This document shows, piece after piece, positions 27,049 through 34,949 of a stretch of DNA of 64,000 bases; the stretch's first letter is position 1, and the number at the start of each line of letters is the position of its first letter. The position numbers and the translations under genes were made by a program. The notes under the pieces are model-generated. The model was not told where the DNA came from, made no database searches, and was given only the letters and a program-made list of their open reading frames with translations. The DNA is taken from assembly GCF_007829815.1 (NCBI RefSeq), contig NZ_VIWT01000005.1:1-64000 (forward strand), in the 5' to 3' direction. This DNA is from Kitasatospora viridis. Its GTDB lineage: Bacteria; Actinomycetota; Actinomycetes; Streptomycetales; Streptomycetaceae.

Positions 27049-28515
27049 TCAGTCCACCGCCGGTGTCGGCGCTCGGTCCACCCGGGCGGGGAGTCGCCCG
27101 CCCGGCAGCAGCAGGGCCAGGCCGGCGCAGCAGAGTGCGAACAGCAGTGCCAGGCCGTAGGCGTCGGAGAGGCCGGCGGCGAACTGGGCGGAGTAGCCCG
27201 GGTTGTCGGCCGGCACCGTGACCCCGCTCATGGCGATCGCGCTGAGCACGGCGACGCTGAGCGCCTGGCAGGTGCGCTGGGTGGCCTGGAAGAGGGCGGT
27301 GCCCCGGGTGACCGCGGCCGGCGGCACCGCGCTGATCGCGGTGACCTGGGTGAGCGGCGGGATCACCCCGGCCCCGGCGCCGGTGACCACCAGGGGCAGG
27401 ACCAGCGCGGCCGGATCGGAGTCGGCGGCCCTGGCCCGGACCAGCGCGATCCCCACCGCCAGCAGCAGGAACCCGGCGGTGAGCGGCAGTCGCGGCCCCC
27501 AGGTGTCCCGGATCCGCCCGCCGAGCAGCCCGGTGGTGCCGGCCGAGACGGCCAGTGGCAGCAGCGCGAGCCCGGCGTCCAGCGCGCTGGACCGGTGCAC
27601 CACCTGGATGGCCAGCGGCAGCAGGAACTGGGTGCCGAAGAACGGGACCTGCCCCAGCACGTTGATCGCGCTGCCGACGCCGTAGCTGCGCAGCCGGTAG
27701 AGGCCGAAGTCGAACGGGCCCTGACGGCCGGTCTGCTGGCGGATCACCAGCAGGGCCAGCGCGGCGGCGCCCACGGCGAAGGACAGCACGGCGGTGGAGC
27801 GCTGTCCGGCGCCCAACTGGGTGGCGCCGAGCAGCAACCCGCCGAAGCCGGGGCAGACGGCGGCCAGGCTGAGCCAGTCCGGCGGCGGCCGGTTGGGGTC
27901 GCGCGGCTCGTCGGGGGCCAGCACCCGGCTGCCGAGCAGCACGCCGACCAGGCCGATCGGCACGTTGACGAAGAAGATCCAGCTGCTCAACCCGGCGTCC
28001 ACGAAGGCCCCGCCGACCAGCGGGCCGATCATCGGCGCGAAGACCAGCACCAGGCCGAAGATGCCGAAGGCGAGGCCGCGCCGCTCGGCCGGGAAGGCGG
28101 TGAACAGCCGGGCCGAGCCGAGCGGCAGCGCGAACCCACCGGCCAGCCCCTGCACCACCCGGGCGGCGACCAGCAGCCCGAGGCCGGGCGCCAGGCCGCA
28201 GAGCAGCGAGGCGACGGCGAAGGCCAGCAGGGAGCTCAGGAAGACCCGCTTGGTGCCGAACCGCTCGCCCAGCTCCCCGGCCAGCGGGGTGGCGATGCCG
28301 AGCGCCAGCGCGTACCCGCTGACCACCCACTGCACCTCGGACGTGGGCGCGCCGTAGCGCAGTTGCAGGGCGTGCACCGCGACGTTGACCACCGTGCTGT
28401 CCAGGATGGTCATGAAGGAGCCGACCGAGACCGCGAGCAGGGTCAGCCACGGCGAGCTGCCACCGGGGCGGGCGCGCGGGCTGCTCCGGGCGGCGGAGGC
28501 GGAGTGCGAGGCCAT
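27049..28515 (-). CDS. MFS multidrug exporter, DHA2 (14-TMS) family
   Basis: The 488-residue membrane protein begins WLTLLAVSVGSFMTILDSTV (transmembrane helix 1 with motif D1-like LDSTVVNVA), has motif A GELGERFGTKRVF near residue 80 and motif C-like APMIGPLVGG near 150, and enough hydrophobic segments for 14 helices. DHA2 exporters expel hydrophobic drugs with protons; RebT-type exporters play this part in related clusters, so self-protection against the bisindole is likely. It lies 10 bp after the amidohydrolase stop and 58 bp before the LAL regulator, all leftward. The N-terminal Ser/Arg-rich tail is cytoplasmic. Confidence 0.85.
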   Translation of the reverse strand: MASHSASAARSSPRARPGGSSPWLTLLAVSVGSFMTILDSTVVNVAVHALQLRYGAPTSEVQWVVSGYALALGIATPLAGELGERFGTKRVFLSSLLAFAVASLLCGLAPGLGLLVAARVVQGLAGGFALPLGSARLFTAFPAERRGLAFGIFGLVLVFAPMIGPLVGGAFVDAGLSSWIFFVNVPIGLVGVLLGSRVLAPDEPRDPNRPPPDWLSLAAVCPGFGGLLLGATQLGAGQRSTAVLSFAVGAAALALLVIRQQTGRQGPFDFGLYRLRSYGVGSAINVLGQVPFFGTQFLLPLAIQVVHRSSALDAGLALLPLAVSAGTTGLLGGRIRDTWGPRLPLTAGFLLLAVGIALVRARAADSDPAALVLPLVVTGAGAGVIPPLTQVTAISAVPPAAVTRGTALFQATQRTCQALSVAVLSAIAMSGVTVPADNPGYSAQFAAGLSDAYGLALLFALCCAGLALLLPGGRLPARVDRAPTPAVD

Positions 28516-28525
28516 GGCGGGCCCG

Positions 28526-29908
28526 TCAACTCGACAGCGGGGCGGGCTCGGCGGCGCCCCGCGCGAAGTGGTCCACGGTCACCGCCCGGCCGTCCTTGAC
28601 CACCAGGCGCAGCGCGTCGAGCGCGCCGAGGTCGGTGCTCGGGTCGCCCTCGACCAGGATCAGGTCGGCCGCCAGCCCGGGCGCCAGCACTCCGCGCTGC
28701 CCGGCCTGGCCGCAGACGGCGGCCGCGCCCTGGGTGCCGGCCTCGATCACCTGGAGCGGCGTCAGACCCGCGGCCAGCAGGTGACCGAGCTCCTCGCGCG
28801 GCAGGCCGGCGGGGATGCCGGGCAGGCCGACCCAGTCGCTGCCCAGCGCGACCCGGCCGCCCGCGGCGACGTACTTGGCCAGCACGGTGACCAGCAACTC
28901 CTCGATCCCGCGCACCGCCGCCTCGGGCAGTTCGGGCAGGCTGAGCCGGATGTTGACCAGCTCGCCGCCCAGGGTGGGCACCAGGCGGATGCCGGCCGCG
29001 ACCATCCGGTCGATCCGGCGGTCGAACTCCGGCAGCGCGTCCAGGCCGAGCCGGCCGGACCGGTGCAGTTCGACGTAGCCGGTGTCGGGCGGCAGCGGGA
29101 AGAGCAGGTGCTCGACACTGCTGACACCGGCCGCCAGCGCGACGTCCAGCTGGTCGACGTGGTGCACGTGCGAGCGGACCGGCAGCCCGTGCTCGCGGGC
29201 CCGGCGGGCCACGGCGGCGATCAGCGCCGGTGCGAGCACCGGGAGGTGACCCGGCGTCCGGTAGTCGAAGTCGAAGGACTCCTGGGTCATCTTGATGAAG
29301 TCGCTGCCCCGGCCGACCAGTTCGTCCACGGCGGCGGCCGCCTCGGCCTCGCTGGCCACCCCGCGGGCCGCCGAGCCGTCGCCCCGGATCGCCGGGTACC
29401 CGCCCGGCGCGGTGATGGCCGGCCCGGCGACGAAGGCGTGCGCGGCGGCAGGGTCGCGCCCGGCCAGGTGCAGCACCTCGATCAGCTGGGGCCCGCAGCC
29501 GGTGTTGCCGATGCTGGTCACCCCGTCCCGCAGGAAGGCGGCCAGCGCGGCGGGGATCTCCTGCTCGACGTGGGTGTGCGAGTCGATGAACCCCGGCAGG
29601 ACGGTCAGGCCGGCGCACGGGATCCGCCGGGCGTCGGCCGGGATCCCGATGCTGCCGGTCGGGCCGATCCGCAGGATCCGGCCCTGGGCGACCAGCACGT
29701 CGGTGTCGGGGACCGGAGCGGCGCCGGTCCCGCTGATCAGGCGGGCGCCGATGAGGGCGAGCGGACCGGCCGCCGCGGCGGCCGCGACCTCGGCACGCGC
29801 GGACCCGGCGGGCGCGGCCTCGGCAGGCGTGGCCTGGGCAGGCATGGCCCCGGCAAGCGCAGCCCCGGAAAGCGCGGCCCCGACCGACACGGTTTCGGTG
29901 GAGTTCAT
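28526..29908 (-). CDS. metal-dependent amidohydrolase
   Basis: The 460-residue protein is an imidazolonepropionase-like amidohydrolase. It shows the metal-binding GFIDSHTHV (His111, His113), the lysine-bearing SDFIKMTQESF, HVHHVDQL and SVEHLLF histidines, and the Asp motif ALGSDWVG, so a binuclear or mononuclear zinc site is intact. The first roughly 48 residues are Ala-rich and lack positive charges, unlike a normal signal peptide. ATG at 29908 is preferred over the GTG two codons upstream because AGGGGG is correctly spaced for it. It is first in the leftward unit with the exporter and LAL regulator. Substrate is unknown; cyclic amides or N-acyl compounds are usual for the family. Confidence 0.8.
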   Translation of the reverse strand: MNSTETVSVGAALSGAALAGAMPAQATPAEAAPAGSARAEVAAAAAAGPLALIGARLISGTGAAPVPDTDVLVAQGRILRIGPTGSIGIPADARRIPCAGLTVLPGFIDSHTHVEQEIPAALAAFLRDGVTSIGNTGCGPQLIEVLHLAGRDPAAAHAFVAGPAITAPGGYPAIRGDGSAARGVASEAEAAAAVDELVGRGSDFIKMTQESFDFDYRTPGHLPVLAPALIAAVARRAREHGLPVRSHVHHVDQLDVALAAGVSSVEHLLFPLPPDTGYVELHRSGRLGLDALPEFDRRIDRMVAAGIRLVPTLGGELVNIRLSLPELPEAAVRGIEELLVTVLAKYVAAGGRVALGSDWVGLPGIPAGLPREELGHLLAAGLTPLQVIEAGTQGAAAVCGQAGQRGVLAPGLAADLILVEGDPSTDLGALDALRLVVKDGRAVTVDHFARGAAEPAPLSS

Positions 29909-30083
29909 CGACACACCCCCTGATTAATCTGATGAAACGTGGAATTGCATCCATTGAGTGGCGCGGATGTCGCAGTCGAGCCGACAGTCGGCAAGATTAG
30001 TGTGCTAACTGAAAGCCCGTCAAGGAATTTACCGGCCCCCAAAATAGGCTGACAATAATCCCGAAGAATTCCCCTGACGTGCC

Positions 30084-30171
30084 TCGAATGCACCTCGGCT
30101 GTGCTTCGAATGCGCCCTGAATGCGCCCTGAATGCGCGCCGAATGCGCCTCGGGTGCGCCTGGAACGCGCC
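30084..30171. repeat. eight tandem 11-bp repeats
   Basis: Eight 11-bp units near the consensus TCGAATGCGCC run head to tail, ending 6 bp from the serpin stop and starting about 175 bp upstream of the amidohydrolase start. The period equals about one helical turn, so a protein bound to each unit would line up on one face of the DNA. The three central units are the best conserved. Between 29909 and 30083 the DNA is less GC-rich than its surroundings and should carry the amidohydrolase promoter. Confidence 0.8.
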
Positions 30172-30177
30172 CCGCTC

Positions 30178-31464
30178 TCACCCCTGGGGGTCCGTCACCT
30201 GCCCCAGGAACAGCAGCTGCCCCGACCGCAGGTCGCGGATCAGGAAGACGAACGGCCGGTCCACCGTCAGCCGGGCCGAGACCCGCGGCGGTGCGACCGC
30301 CGTCGCCCCGACGGCCGCCCCGCTCCCCGCCGCCGCCGTGGTGCCGGTCTCGTCGACCTGCACCACCGCCTTCTGCACCACCGAGGTCAGCACCGGCTTC
30401 GGCGACGTCCCGGCCGGGACCAGCCCGGTCAGGTCGGCGGCGGTGCTGAAGGCGGTCCGCACGCCCAGGCCGGCCAGCGCGCCGTTCAGGTCCTCGTCGC
30501 TCTGCAGGCTGAACTTCGGCACCGCCAGCTCGATCCGGGTCTGGGTGAGGGCGCCGAGCACCTGGTCCAGGACCGGCCCGGTCAGCGCGCCGCGGAAGGC
30601 GTCGAAGTCGCCCTGGTCCGGGACCACCAGGTCCATCGCCAGGTCGCCTCCCACGTAGGGCAGTTCCACCGCCTGCCAGGGCGCGCCGGGGCCGGTGCCC
30701 GCCGCGTACCGCAGGTCGTCGTTCTGGTGCATCATCCGCACCTCGGGCGTGCTGCCGTCCAGCCGGTGGAAGGCCTGGTCGGTGCTGTCCGCCGCCTTGA
30801 ACGGGGTCTCCCAGTCCGCCTTCAGGTAGAGCGCGTCGGTGAGTGCCAGCAGCGTGCCGGAGTCCAACTGCCCGGGCGCGAAGAGGTTCTTGACCAGGCC
30901 GCCGGTCTGCTGCTCGACCAGCTGGTTCACCGCGTTCCGGGAGCCGTCCGGGTCCTTGGCGAAGTCGGTGGTGCGCACGCCGGTGCGGAAGGCGGCCGCG
31001 AGCAGCGCCAAGTAGTCCTGGCGCACCGGGTAGCCGTGCTGCGCCCAGAGGGTGTCCGACTGCTTGAGCACCACCCGCTTGTCGCCGGGCTGGGCGCGCA
31101 GCGCGCCCAGCGCCATCGCGTAGCGGTCGGCGGGCAGCCGGGTGCGCAGCGCGGTGGCCAGCTCCTGCTGGGTGGTGCCGTGTGCGCTGGGCAGCAGCAT
31201 GCCCAGTACCGCGGCCAGGCCGGCCGGCGAGAGCGCCACGTTCTGCTGTTGCGCCAGCGCGCGGTACAGGTCGACCCCGAACGCCTCGGTGGCCTGCGAG
31301 GTGGCCGTCAGTTCGGCGGCGCTGGGCGCCGGTTCGGGCGCCGCCGCTGCGGTCAGCAGGATGCCCGGCTGGCGCTGCTCGCCGCCACCGAGCGCCAGGG
31401 TCAACCCCAGCGCCGCCGCCAGCAGTGCCGCCCCCGCCGCCAGGCCGGTCCGTCGGATCCGCAT
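30178..31464 (-). CDS. secreted serpin-type protease inhibitor
   Basis: The 428-residue protein has a signal peptide or anchor (MRIRRTGLAAGAALLAAALG) and the serpin fold: FGVDLYRALAQQQNVALSPA at the N-terminus, DALYLKADWETPF, MMHQNDDLRYA, and the C-terminal RPFVFLIRDLRSGQLLFLGQ. The reactive loop hinge ETGTTAAAGSGAAVGATAV keeps small residues at P12-P8, as expected for an inhibitory serpin; counting from P17 Glu puts Thr near P1, suggesting elastase-like targets (inference). ATG at 31464 begins the signal peptide and has TTGGGG upstream. Bacterial serpins guard against extracellular proteases. It stands alone between the 11-bp repeats and the divergent charged protein gene. Confidence 0.88.
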   Translation of the reverse strand: MRIRRTGLAAGAALLAAALGLTLALGGGEQRQPGILLTAAAAPEPAPSAAELTATSQATEAFGVDLYRALAQQQNVALSPAGLAAVLGMLLPSAHGTTQQELATALRTRLPADRYAMALGALRAQPGDKRVVLKQSDTLWAQHGYPVRQDYLALLAAAFRTGVRTTDFAKDPDGSRNAVNQLVEQQTGGLVKNLFAPGQLDSGTLLALTDALYLKADWETPFKAADSTDQAFHRLDGSTPEVRMMHQNDDLRYAAGTGPGAPWQAVELPYVGGDLAMDLVVPDQGDFDAFRGALTGPVLDQVLGALTQTRIELAVPKFSLQSDEDLNGALAGLGVRTAFSTAADLTGLVPAGTSPKPVLTSVVQKAVVQVDETGTTAAAGSGAAVGATAVAPPRVSARLTVDRPFVFLIRDLRSGQLLFLGQVTDPQG

Positions 31465-31682
31465 CGCCCACCCCAATCCGTTCGCGGCGCCCCGTGCGGG
31501 TACCGGTCCGCCGCTCCGACGCGGCGGCCCCCGGGCGGGTTCCCCCGGGTCAGCACCCGGACCGGGCTGTTGCACACCTGTTTCGAACGCGCTCGGCCGG
31601 CTGCGTTAGTGTCTCGCCTGACAGCACGTCGGGAGCACCGTCGGACGCACCGTCCGGCGTGGTGACAGGGCAGGGGAGTGAC

Positions 31683-31907
31683 ATGCGCGAGTACTACGAG
31701 CGCGAGGAGTTCATCGAGCGCGACGGCTTCTTCGGCCGCGAGGAGATCGTCGAGCGCGAGGAGATCGTCCGCCGGGACCGCTTCGGCCGCGAGGAGATCA
31801 TCGAGCGGGAGACCGTCGTGGAGCGGGACAACGGCTTCTTCGGTCTGTTCGGTGGCGAAGAGGTCATCGAGCGCGAGGAGATCATCGAGCGTCGCGACTT
31901 CTTCTAG
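31683..31907 (+). CDS. small highly charged repetitive protein
   Basis: The 74-residue protein is built from repeats of the type REEI(V/I)ERE separated by RDGFFGRE or DNGFFGLFGG, so about a third of residues are Glu and a quarter Arg, with Phe-Phe-Gly spacers. It should form charged helices or a coiled coil with hydrophobic kinks. AGGGGAG lies 4 nt before ATG 31683. No signal peptide or known domain is seen. It is divergent from the serpin and followed by a very strong terminator. I do not recognise a function. Confidence 0.65.
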   Translation: MREYYEREEFIERDGFFGREEIVEREEIVRRDRFGREEIIERETVVERDNGFFGLFGGEEVIEREEIIERRDFF

Positions 31908-31969
31908 GTCGCACCCGCCGTCGGGTCGCACCCGAACTGCGAACGCCCGCCCGCGAATCGGGAACGCCG

Positions 31970-32001
31970 CACGGGGTGGTGACTTCGGTCACCACCCCGT
32001 G
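31970..32001. terminator. 14-bp stem with TTCG loop, bidirectional terminator
   Basis: CACGGGGTGGTGAC and GTCACCACCCCGTG are perfect 14-bp arms around TTCG, giving a C(UUCG)G tetraloop, followed by GCGTTTCCC. It separates the charged small protein gene from the convergent hypothetical gene ending at 32057 and should stop both transcripts. Confidence 0.8.
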
Positions 32002-32056
32002 GCGTTTCCCGCCACGACCGGATCCTGCCGTGGCGGAGTGCGGCTCCGACGGCCCG

Positions 32057-32392
32057 TCAGTCGCTGCTCCGGGCCGCGGGACCGGTGATCCGGAAGGGGG
32101 CGGTGTTGCGCACCCCCAACTGCGCCCGGAGCACCGTGGTCACCCCGTCCTCCGCGGTGAACTCGGTCCGCCCCTCGCAGAGTCGGGCCGTCCGCTGCCA
32201 CTTGTAGCGGAACGAGGCGGCGATCCGGTGCGGCCCGGGCCCGAGCGGCAGCGCGTTGCTCCCCCAGTGGGTGCCGGTCTGCTCCACGTCGTCCAGCAGG
32301 ATCACCGGACGGGTCAGCAGGTGGTGGTACCAGGCCGCGACGATCCACGCCCGGGCGGTGACCACCAGTTGGGTACCGACGATGTCTGACAT
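32057..32392 (-). CDS. hypothetical protein, beta-rich
   Basis: The 111-residue protein starting at ATG 32392 alternates short hydrophobic strands (TQLVVTARAWIVAAWYHHLL, RPVILLDDVEQ) with charged turns, suggesting a small beta-sandwich. The segment THWGSNALPLGPGPHRIAASF resembles binding-domain edges. An in-frame ATG at 32425 would add 11 residues. No family is recognised. It is transcribed leftward towards the terminator at 31970 and stands back to back with the leader of the EF-G gene. Confidence 0.5.
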   Translation of the reverse strand: MSDIVGTQLVVTARAWIVAAWYHHLLTRPVILLDDVEQTGTHWGSNALPLGPGPHRIAASFRYKWQRTARLCEGRTEFTAEDGVTTVLRAQLGVRNTAPFRITGPAARSSD

Positions 32393-32544
32393 GCCGTCAA
32401 CGATAGCGAACGAACGAACGATCACCGGGCGGTACCCCGAAAACCGTTGTGGCCCCGCACCGTGGCGCCGCTACGCTCCCCGGCAGGAGCACGCCGCCAC
32501 CGAGGGCGGCCGTGCCCGCCGTGCCGAGACGAGGGGAGAGGGCC

Positions 32545-32649
32545 GTGCGTGCGATCAGCGCCGTCGTGCTCCCCCGCGCCCGGTTCGAGGTGATCCTGGT
32601 GTCCCGGGCCGGCCGGTGCCGGCTGCGCGCCCGGTACCGCAGGGGCTGA
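32545..32649 (+). CDS. 34-codon leader ORF upstream of EF-G paralogue
   Basis: GTG at 32545 follows a strong GAGGGGAGAGGG site and opens a 34-residue Arg-rich peptide ending RLRARYRRG with TGA at 32647-32649. It is followed by two hairpins (32665-32714) and then the EF-G-like gene at 32759. Short translated leaders of this kind before ribosome-targeted resistance or translation-factor genes often sense stalled ribosomes; the C-terminal run of Arg codons could be the stall-prone part. Function is inferred from position only. Confidence 0.5.
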   Translation: MRAISAVVLPRARFEVILVSRAGRCRLRARYRRG

Positions 32650-32664
32650 CCGCCCGCACCCGTC

Positions 32665-32714
32665 CGCCCGTCAGGGGACGGGCGCACCTCCCGGCCGAGA
32701 CCGGGGAGGTGCCC
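32665..32714 (+). promoter_or_regulatory. tandem hairpins, candidate attenuator before EF-G gene
   Basis: Hairpin 1 has 8-bp arms CGCCCGTC and GACGGGCG (32665-32684, AGGG loop). Hairpin 2 pairs GCACCTCCCGG with CCGGGGAGGTGC (32684-32712, one bulged G, loop CCGAGA) and can extend through GG/CC at its base (32681-32714). The base of hairpin 2 uses bases of the right arm of hairpin 1, so the two partly exclude each other. A ribosome held at the end of the leader ORF would reach the left arm of hairpin 1. No clear T-run follows hairpin 2. Confidence 0.45.
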
Positions 32715-32758
32715 GCATCGCGCCGCCACCTTCCGGACCACCGCTGAAAGGCACGGTC

Positions 32759-34849
32759 GTGCGTACCACCCCTCCCACCAGCACCAGTCTCCCCGCCGTC
32801 CGCAACCTGGGCATCCTGGCCCACGTCGACGCCGGCAAGACCACCGTCACCGAACGGATCCTCTTCACCACCGGCACCACCCACAAGCGCGGCGAGGTCC
32901 ACGACGGCACCACCGTCACCGACTTCGACCCGCAGGAGCGCGACCGCGGCATCACCATCTTCGCCGCGGCGGTCAGTTGCGACTGGGACGGCCACCGGAT
33001 CAACCTGATCGACACCCCCGGCCACGTCGACTTCGCCGACGAGGTGGAGCGCTCGCTGCGGGTGCTCGACGGCGCGGTGGCGGTCTTCGACGCGGTCGCC
33101 GGCGTGGAGCCGCAGAGCGAGTCGGTCTGGCGCCAGGCCGATCGGCACGGCGTGCCCCGGATCGCCTTCGTCAACAAGCTGGACCGGGCCGGCGCCGAGC
33201 TGGACCGCGCCGTCGACTCGATCCGCGAGCGGCTCCACCCGGTGCCGCTGGTGGTGCAGTTGCCGATCGGCGTCGAGGACGGCTTCACCGGCGTGGTCGA
33301 CCTGGTCGCGATGCGCGCCCTGGTCTGGCCCGGCGGCGACGCCGGGATGCTCGAACTCGACGTCCCCGACGAGCTCCTGACGCAGGCTCGGGACCGGCGG
33401 CGGCAACTCGCCGAGGCGGTGGCCGAACTGCACCCGGGCGCGCTGGAGGAGTACTGCGAGAGCGGCACGCGCGGCGCGGCCACCCTGCGCGCGGCGCTGC
33501 GCGAACTCACCCGCACCGGCGCGGGAGTGGTGGTGCTCTGCGGCTCGGCGTACCGCAACCGCGGCATCGAGCCGCTGCTCGACGCGGTGACCGCCTACCT
33601 GCCCGCGCCGTCCGACCTGCCGCCGGTGCGCGGCACGCTGGACGGTGCCGAGCAGCAGCGCCCGGCCGACCCGGCGGCGCCGTTCGCGGCGCTGGTCTTC
33701 AAGGTCAACTCGACCGCCACCGGCCGGCTGACCTACCTGCGGGTCTACTCGGGCACGCTGCGCAAGGGGGAGAACGTGCTGGACGCGAGCGCCGGACGGG
33801 GCGAGCGGATCGGCCGGATCCTGCGGGTGCAGGCCGACCGGCACGCCGAGGTGGAGCAGGCGGCGGCCGGCGACATCGTCGCGGTGATCGGCGTCAAGGC
33901 GGCCCGGGCCGGCGCGACCCTGACCGCGCCGACGGCGCCGCTGGTGCTGGAGGCGCCGCGCAGCGCCGACCCGGTGGTCTCGGTGGCCGTCGAGCCCAGG
34001 CGCGGCACCGACACCGACCGGCTGGCGGGTGCGCTGGCCCGACTGGTCGAGGAGGATCCGTCACTGGTCGTGCGCACCGACCCGGAGACCGGGCAGACCG
34101 TGCTCTCCGGAATGGGCGAACTGCACCTGGAGGTCGCGGTGGAGAAGGTCCGTCAGGCGCTCGGCCTGGAACTCGCGGTCGGCCGCCCGCAGGTGGCCTA
34201 CCGGGAGACCGTGCTGCGCGGGGTCACCGGCCTGGTGCACCGGCACGTCAAACAGGACGGCGGCGCGGGCCAGTTCGCCCACCTGGTGCTGGACGTGCTG
34301 GCGACCGAGGAGATGGAGGGCTTCGAGTTCGCCTCCACCGTGGTGGGCGGCCGGGTGCCGCAGGAGTACGTCCGGGCGGTCGAGGCCGGCTGCCGGGACG
34401 CGCTGCTGGACGGCGGCCCGCTCGCCGGCCACCAGGTGACCGGCCTGCGGGTGGTGCTCACCGACGGGGCGACCCACCCGAAGGACTCCTCCGAGCCGGC
34501 CTTCCGCACGGCCGGCCGGCTGGGCCTGCGGGAGGCGCTGCGGCGCTGCGCCATGGCACTGCTGGAACCGGTGGTCGAGGTCACCGTCACGGTTCCGGAG
34601 GAGGCGCTCGGCGGCGTGCTCGGCGACCTGGCGGCGCGACGCGGCCAGATCGTCGGGCAGAGCAACCTCGGGCAGGGCAACCTCGGGCAGGGCAGCCTCG
34701 GGCAGGGCAGCCCCGTCCGGGCCGGTACTGCGGTGGTGACGGCGACGGTGCCGCTGGCCGAACTGTTCGGCTACGCCTCGCGGTTGCGCGGCCGCACCCA
34801 AGGCCGCGGCACCTTCACCAGCCGTCCGGCCGGCTACGCGCGGGTGTGA
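32759..34849 (+). CDS. elongation factor G paralogue (EF-G2-like GTPase)
   Basis: The 696-residue translational GTPase has G1 AHVDAGKT, switch region RDRGITIFAAA, G3 DTPGHVDF, G4 NKLD, and the EF-G C-terminal domains ending FGYASRLRGRTQGRGTF. VTDFDPQERDRGITI differs from housekeeping EF-G and groups it with accessory copies like those linked to fusidic acid tolerance in Streptomyces, rather than with TetM. Domain V carries an inserted repeat (residues about 637-655, four units of GQSNL/GQGNL type). GTG at 32759 has AAAGG upstream. Preceded by a leader ORF and hairpins, it may be induced when translation stalls. Followed by a strong terminator at 34865. Confidence 0.87.
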   Translation: MRTTPPTSTSLPAVRNLGILAHVDAGKTTVTERILFTTGTTHKRGEVHDGTTVTDFDPQERDRGITIFAAAVSCDWDGHRINLIDTPGHVDFADEVERSLRVLDGAVAVFDAVAGVEPQSESVWRQADRHGVPRIAFVNKLDRAGAELDRAVDSIRERLHPVPLVVQLPIGVEDGFTGVVDLVAMRALVWPGGDAGMLELDVPDELLTQARDRRRQLAEAVAELHPGALEEYCESGTRGAATLRAALRELTRTGAGVVVLCGSAYRNRGIEPLLDAVTAYLPAPSDLPPVRGTLDGAEQQRPADPAAPFAALVFKVNSTATGRLTYLRVYSGTLRKGENVLDASAGRGERIGRILRVQADRHAEVEQAAAGDIVAVIGVKAARAGATLTAPTAPLVLEAPRSADPVVSVAVEPRRGTDTDRLAGALARLVEEDPSLVVRTDPETGQTVLSGMGELHLEVAVEKVRQALGLELAVGRPQVAYRETVLRGVTGLVHRHVKQDGGAGQFAHLVLDVLATEEMEGFEFASTVVGGRVPQEYVRAVEAGCRDALLDGGPLAGHQVTGLRVVLTDGATHPKDSSEPAFRTAGRLGLREALRRCAMALLEPVVEVTVTVPEEALGGVLGDLAARRGQIVGQSNLGQGNLGQGSLGQGSPVRAGTAVVTATVPLAELFGYASRLRGRTQGRGTFTSRPAGYARV

Positions 34850-34864
34850 CGGGTGCGAGGTGCG

Positions 34865-34894
34865 GGGTGCCCCCGGCGACGGCCGGGGGCACCC
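34865..34894 (+). terminator. 13-bp GC-rich terminator after EF-G gene
   Basis: GGGTGCCCCCGGC and GCCGGGGGCACCC form a perfect 13-bp stem with loop GACG, 16 bp after the EF-G stop. There is no T-run, as is common for actinomycete terminators. Confidence 0.7.
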
Positions 34895-34911
34895 TCCCTG
34901 CGCAGATCCGG

Positions 34912-34943
34912 TTGATCCTGACACCGGTGTCAGGGGCGAGCAT
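34912..34943 (+). promoter_or_regulatory. MerR-type promoter/operator before MFS pseudogene
   Basis: CCTGACACCGGTGTCAGG (34917-34934) is a perfect 18-bp palindrome lying between a possible -35 TTGATC (34912-34917) and -10 GAGCAT (34938-34943), a 20-bp spacing. An overlong spacer filled by a palindrome is the hallmark of MerR-family promoters. It precedes ATG 34950 by only 7 bp, so the transcript may be nearly leaderless. No MerR gene is next to it. Confidence 0.5.
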
Positions 34944-34949
34944 CCCGGC

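Noticed and set aside
32759..34849. TetM-type ribosomal protection protein
   Set aside because: Switch and domain motifs are closer to EF-G (RGITI followed by FAAA, and the RTQGRGTF end with VPLAELFGY).
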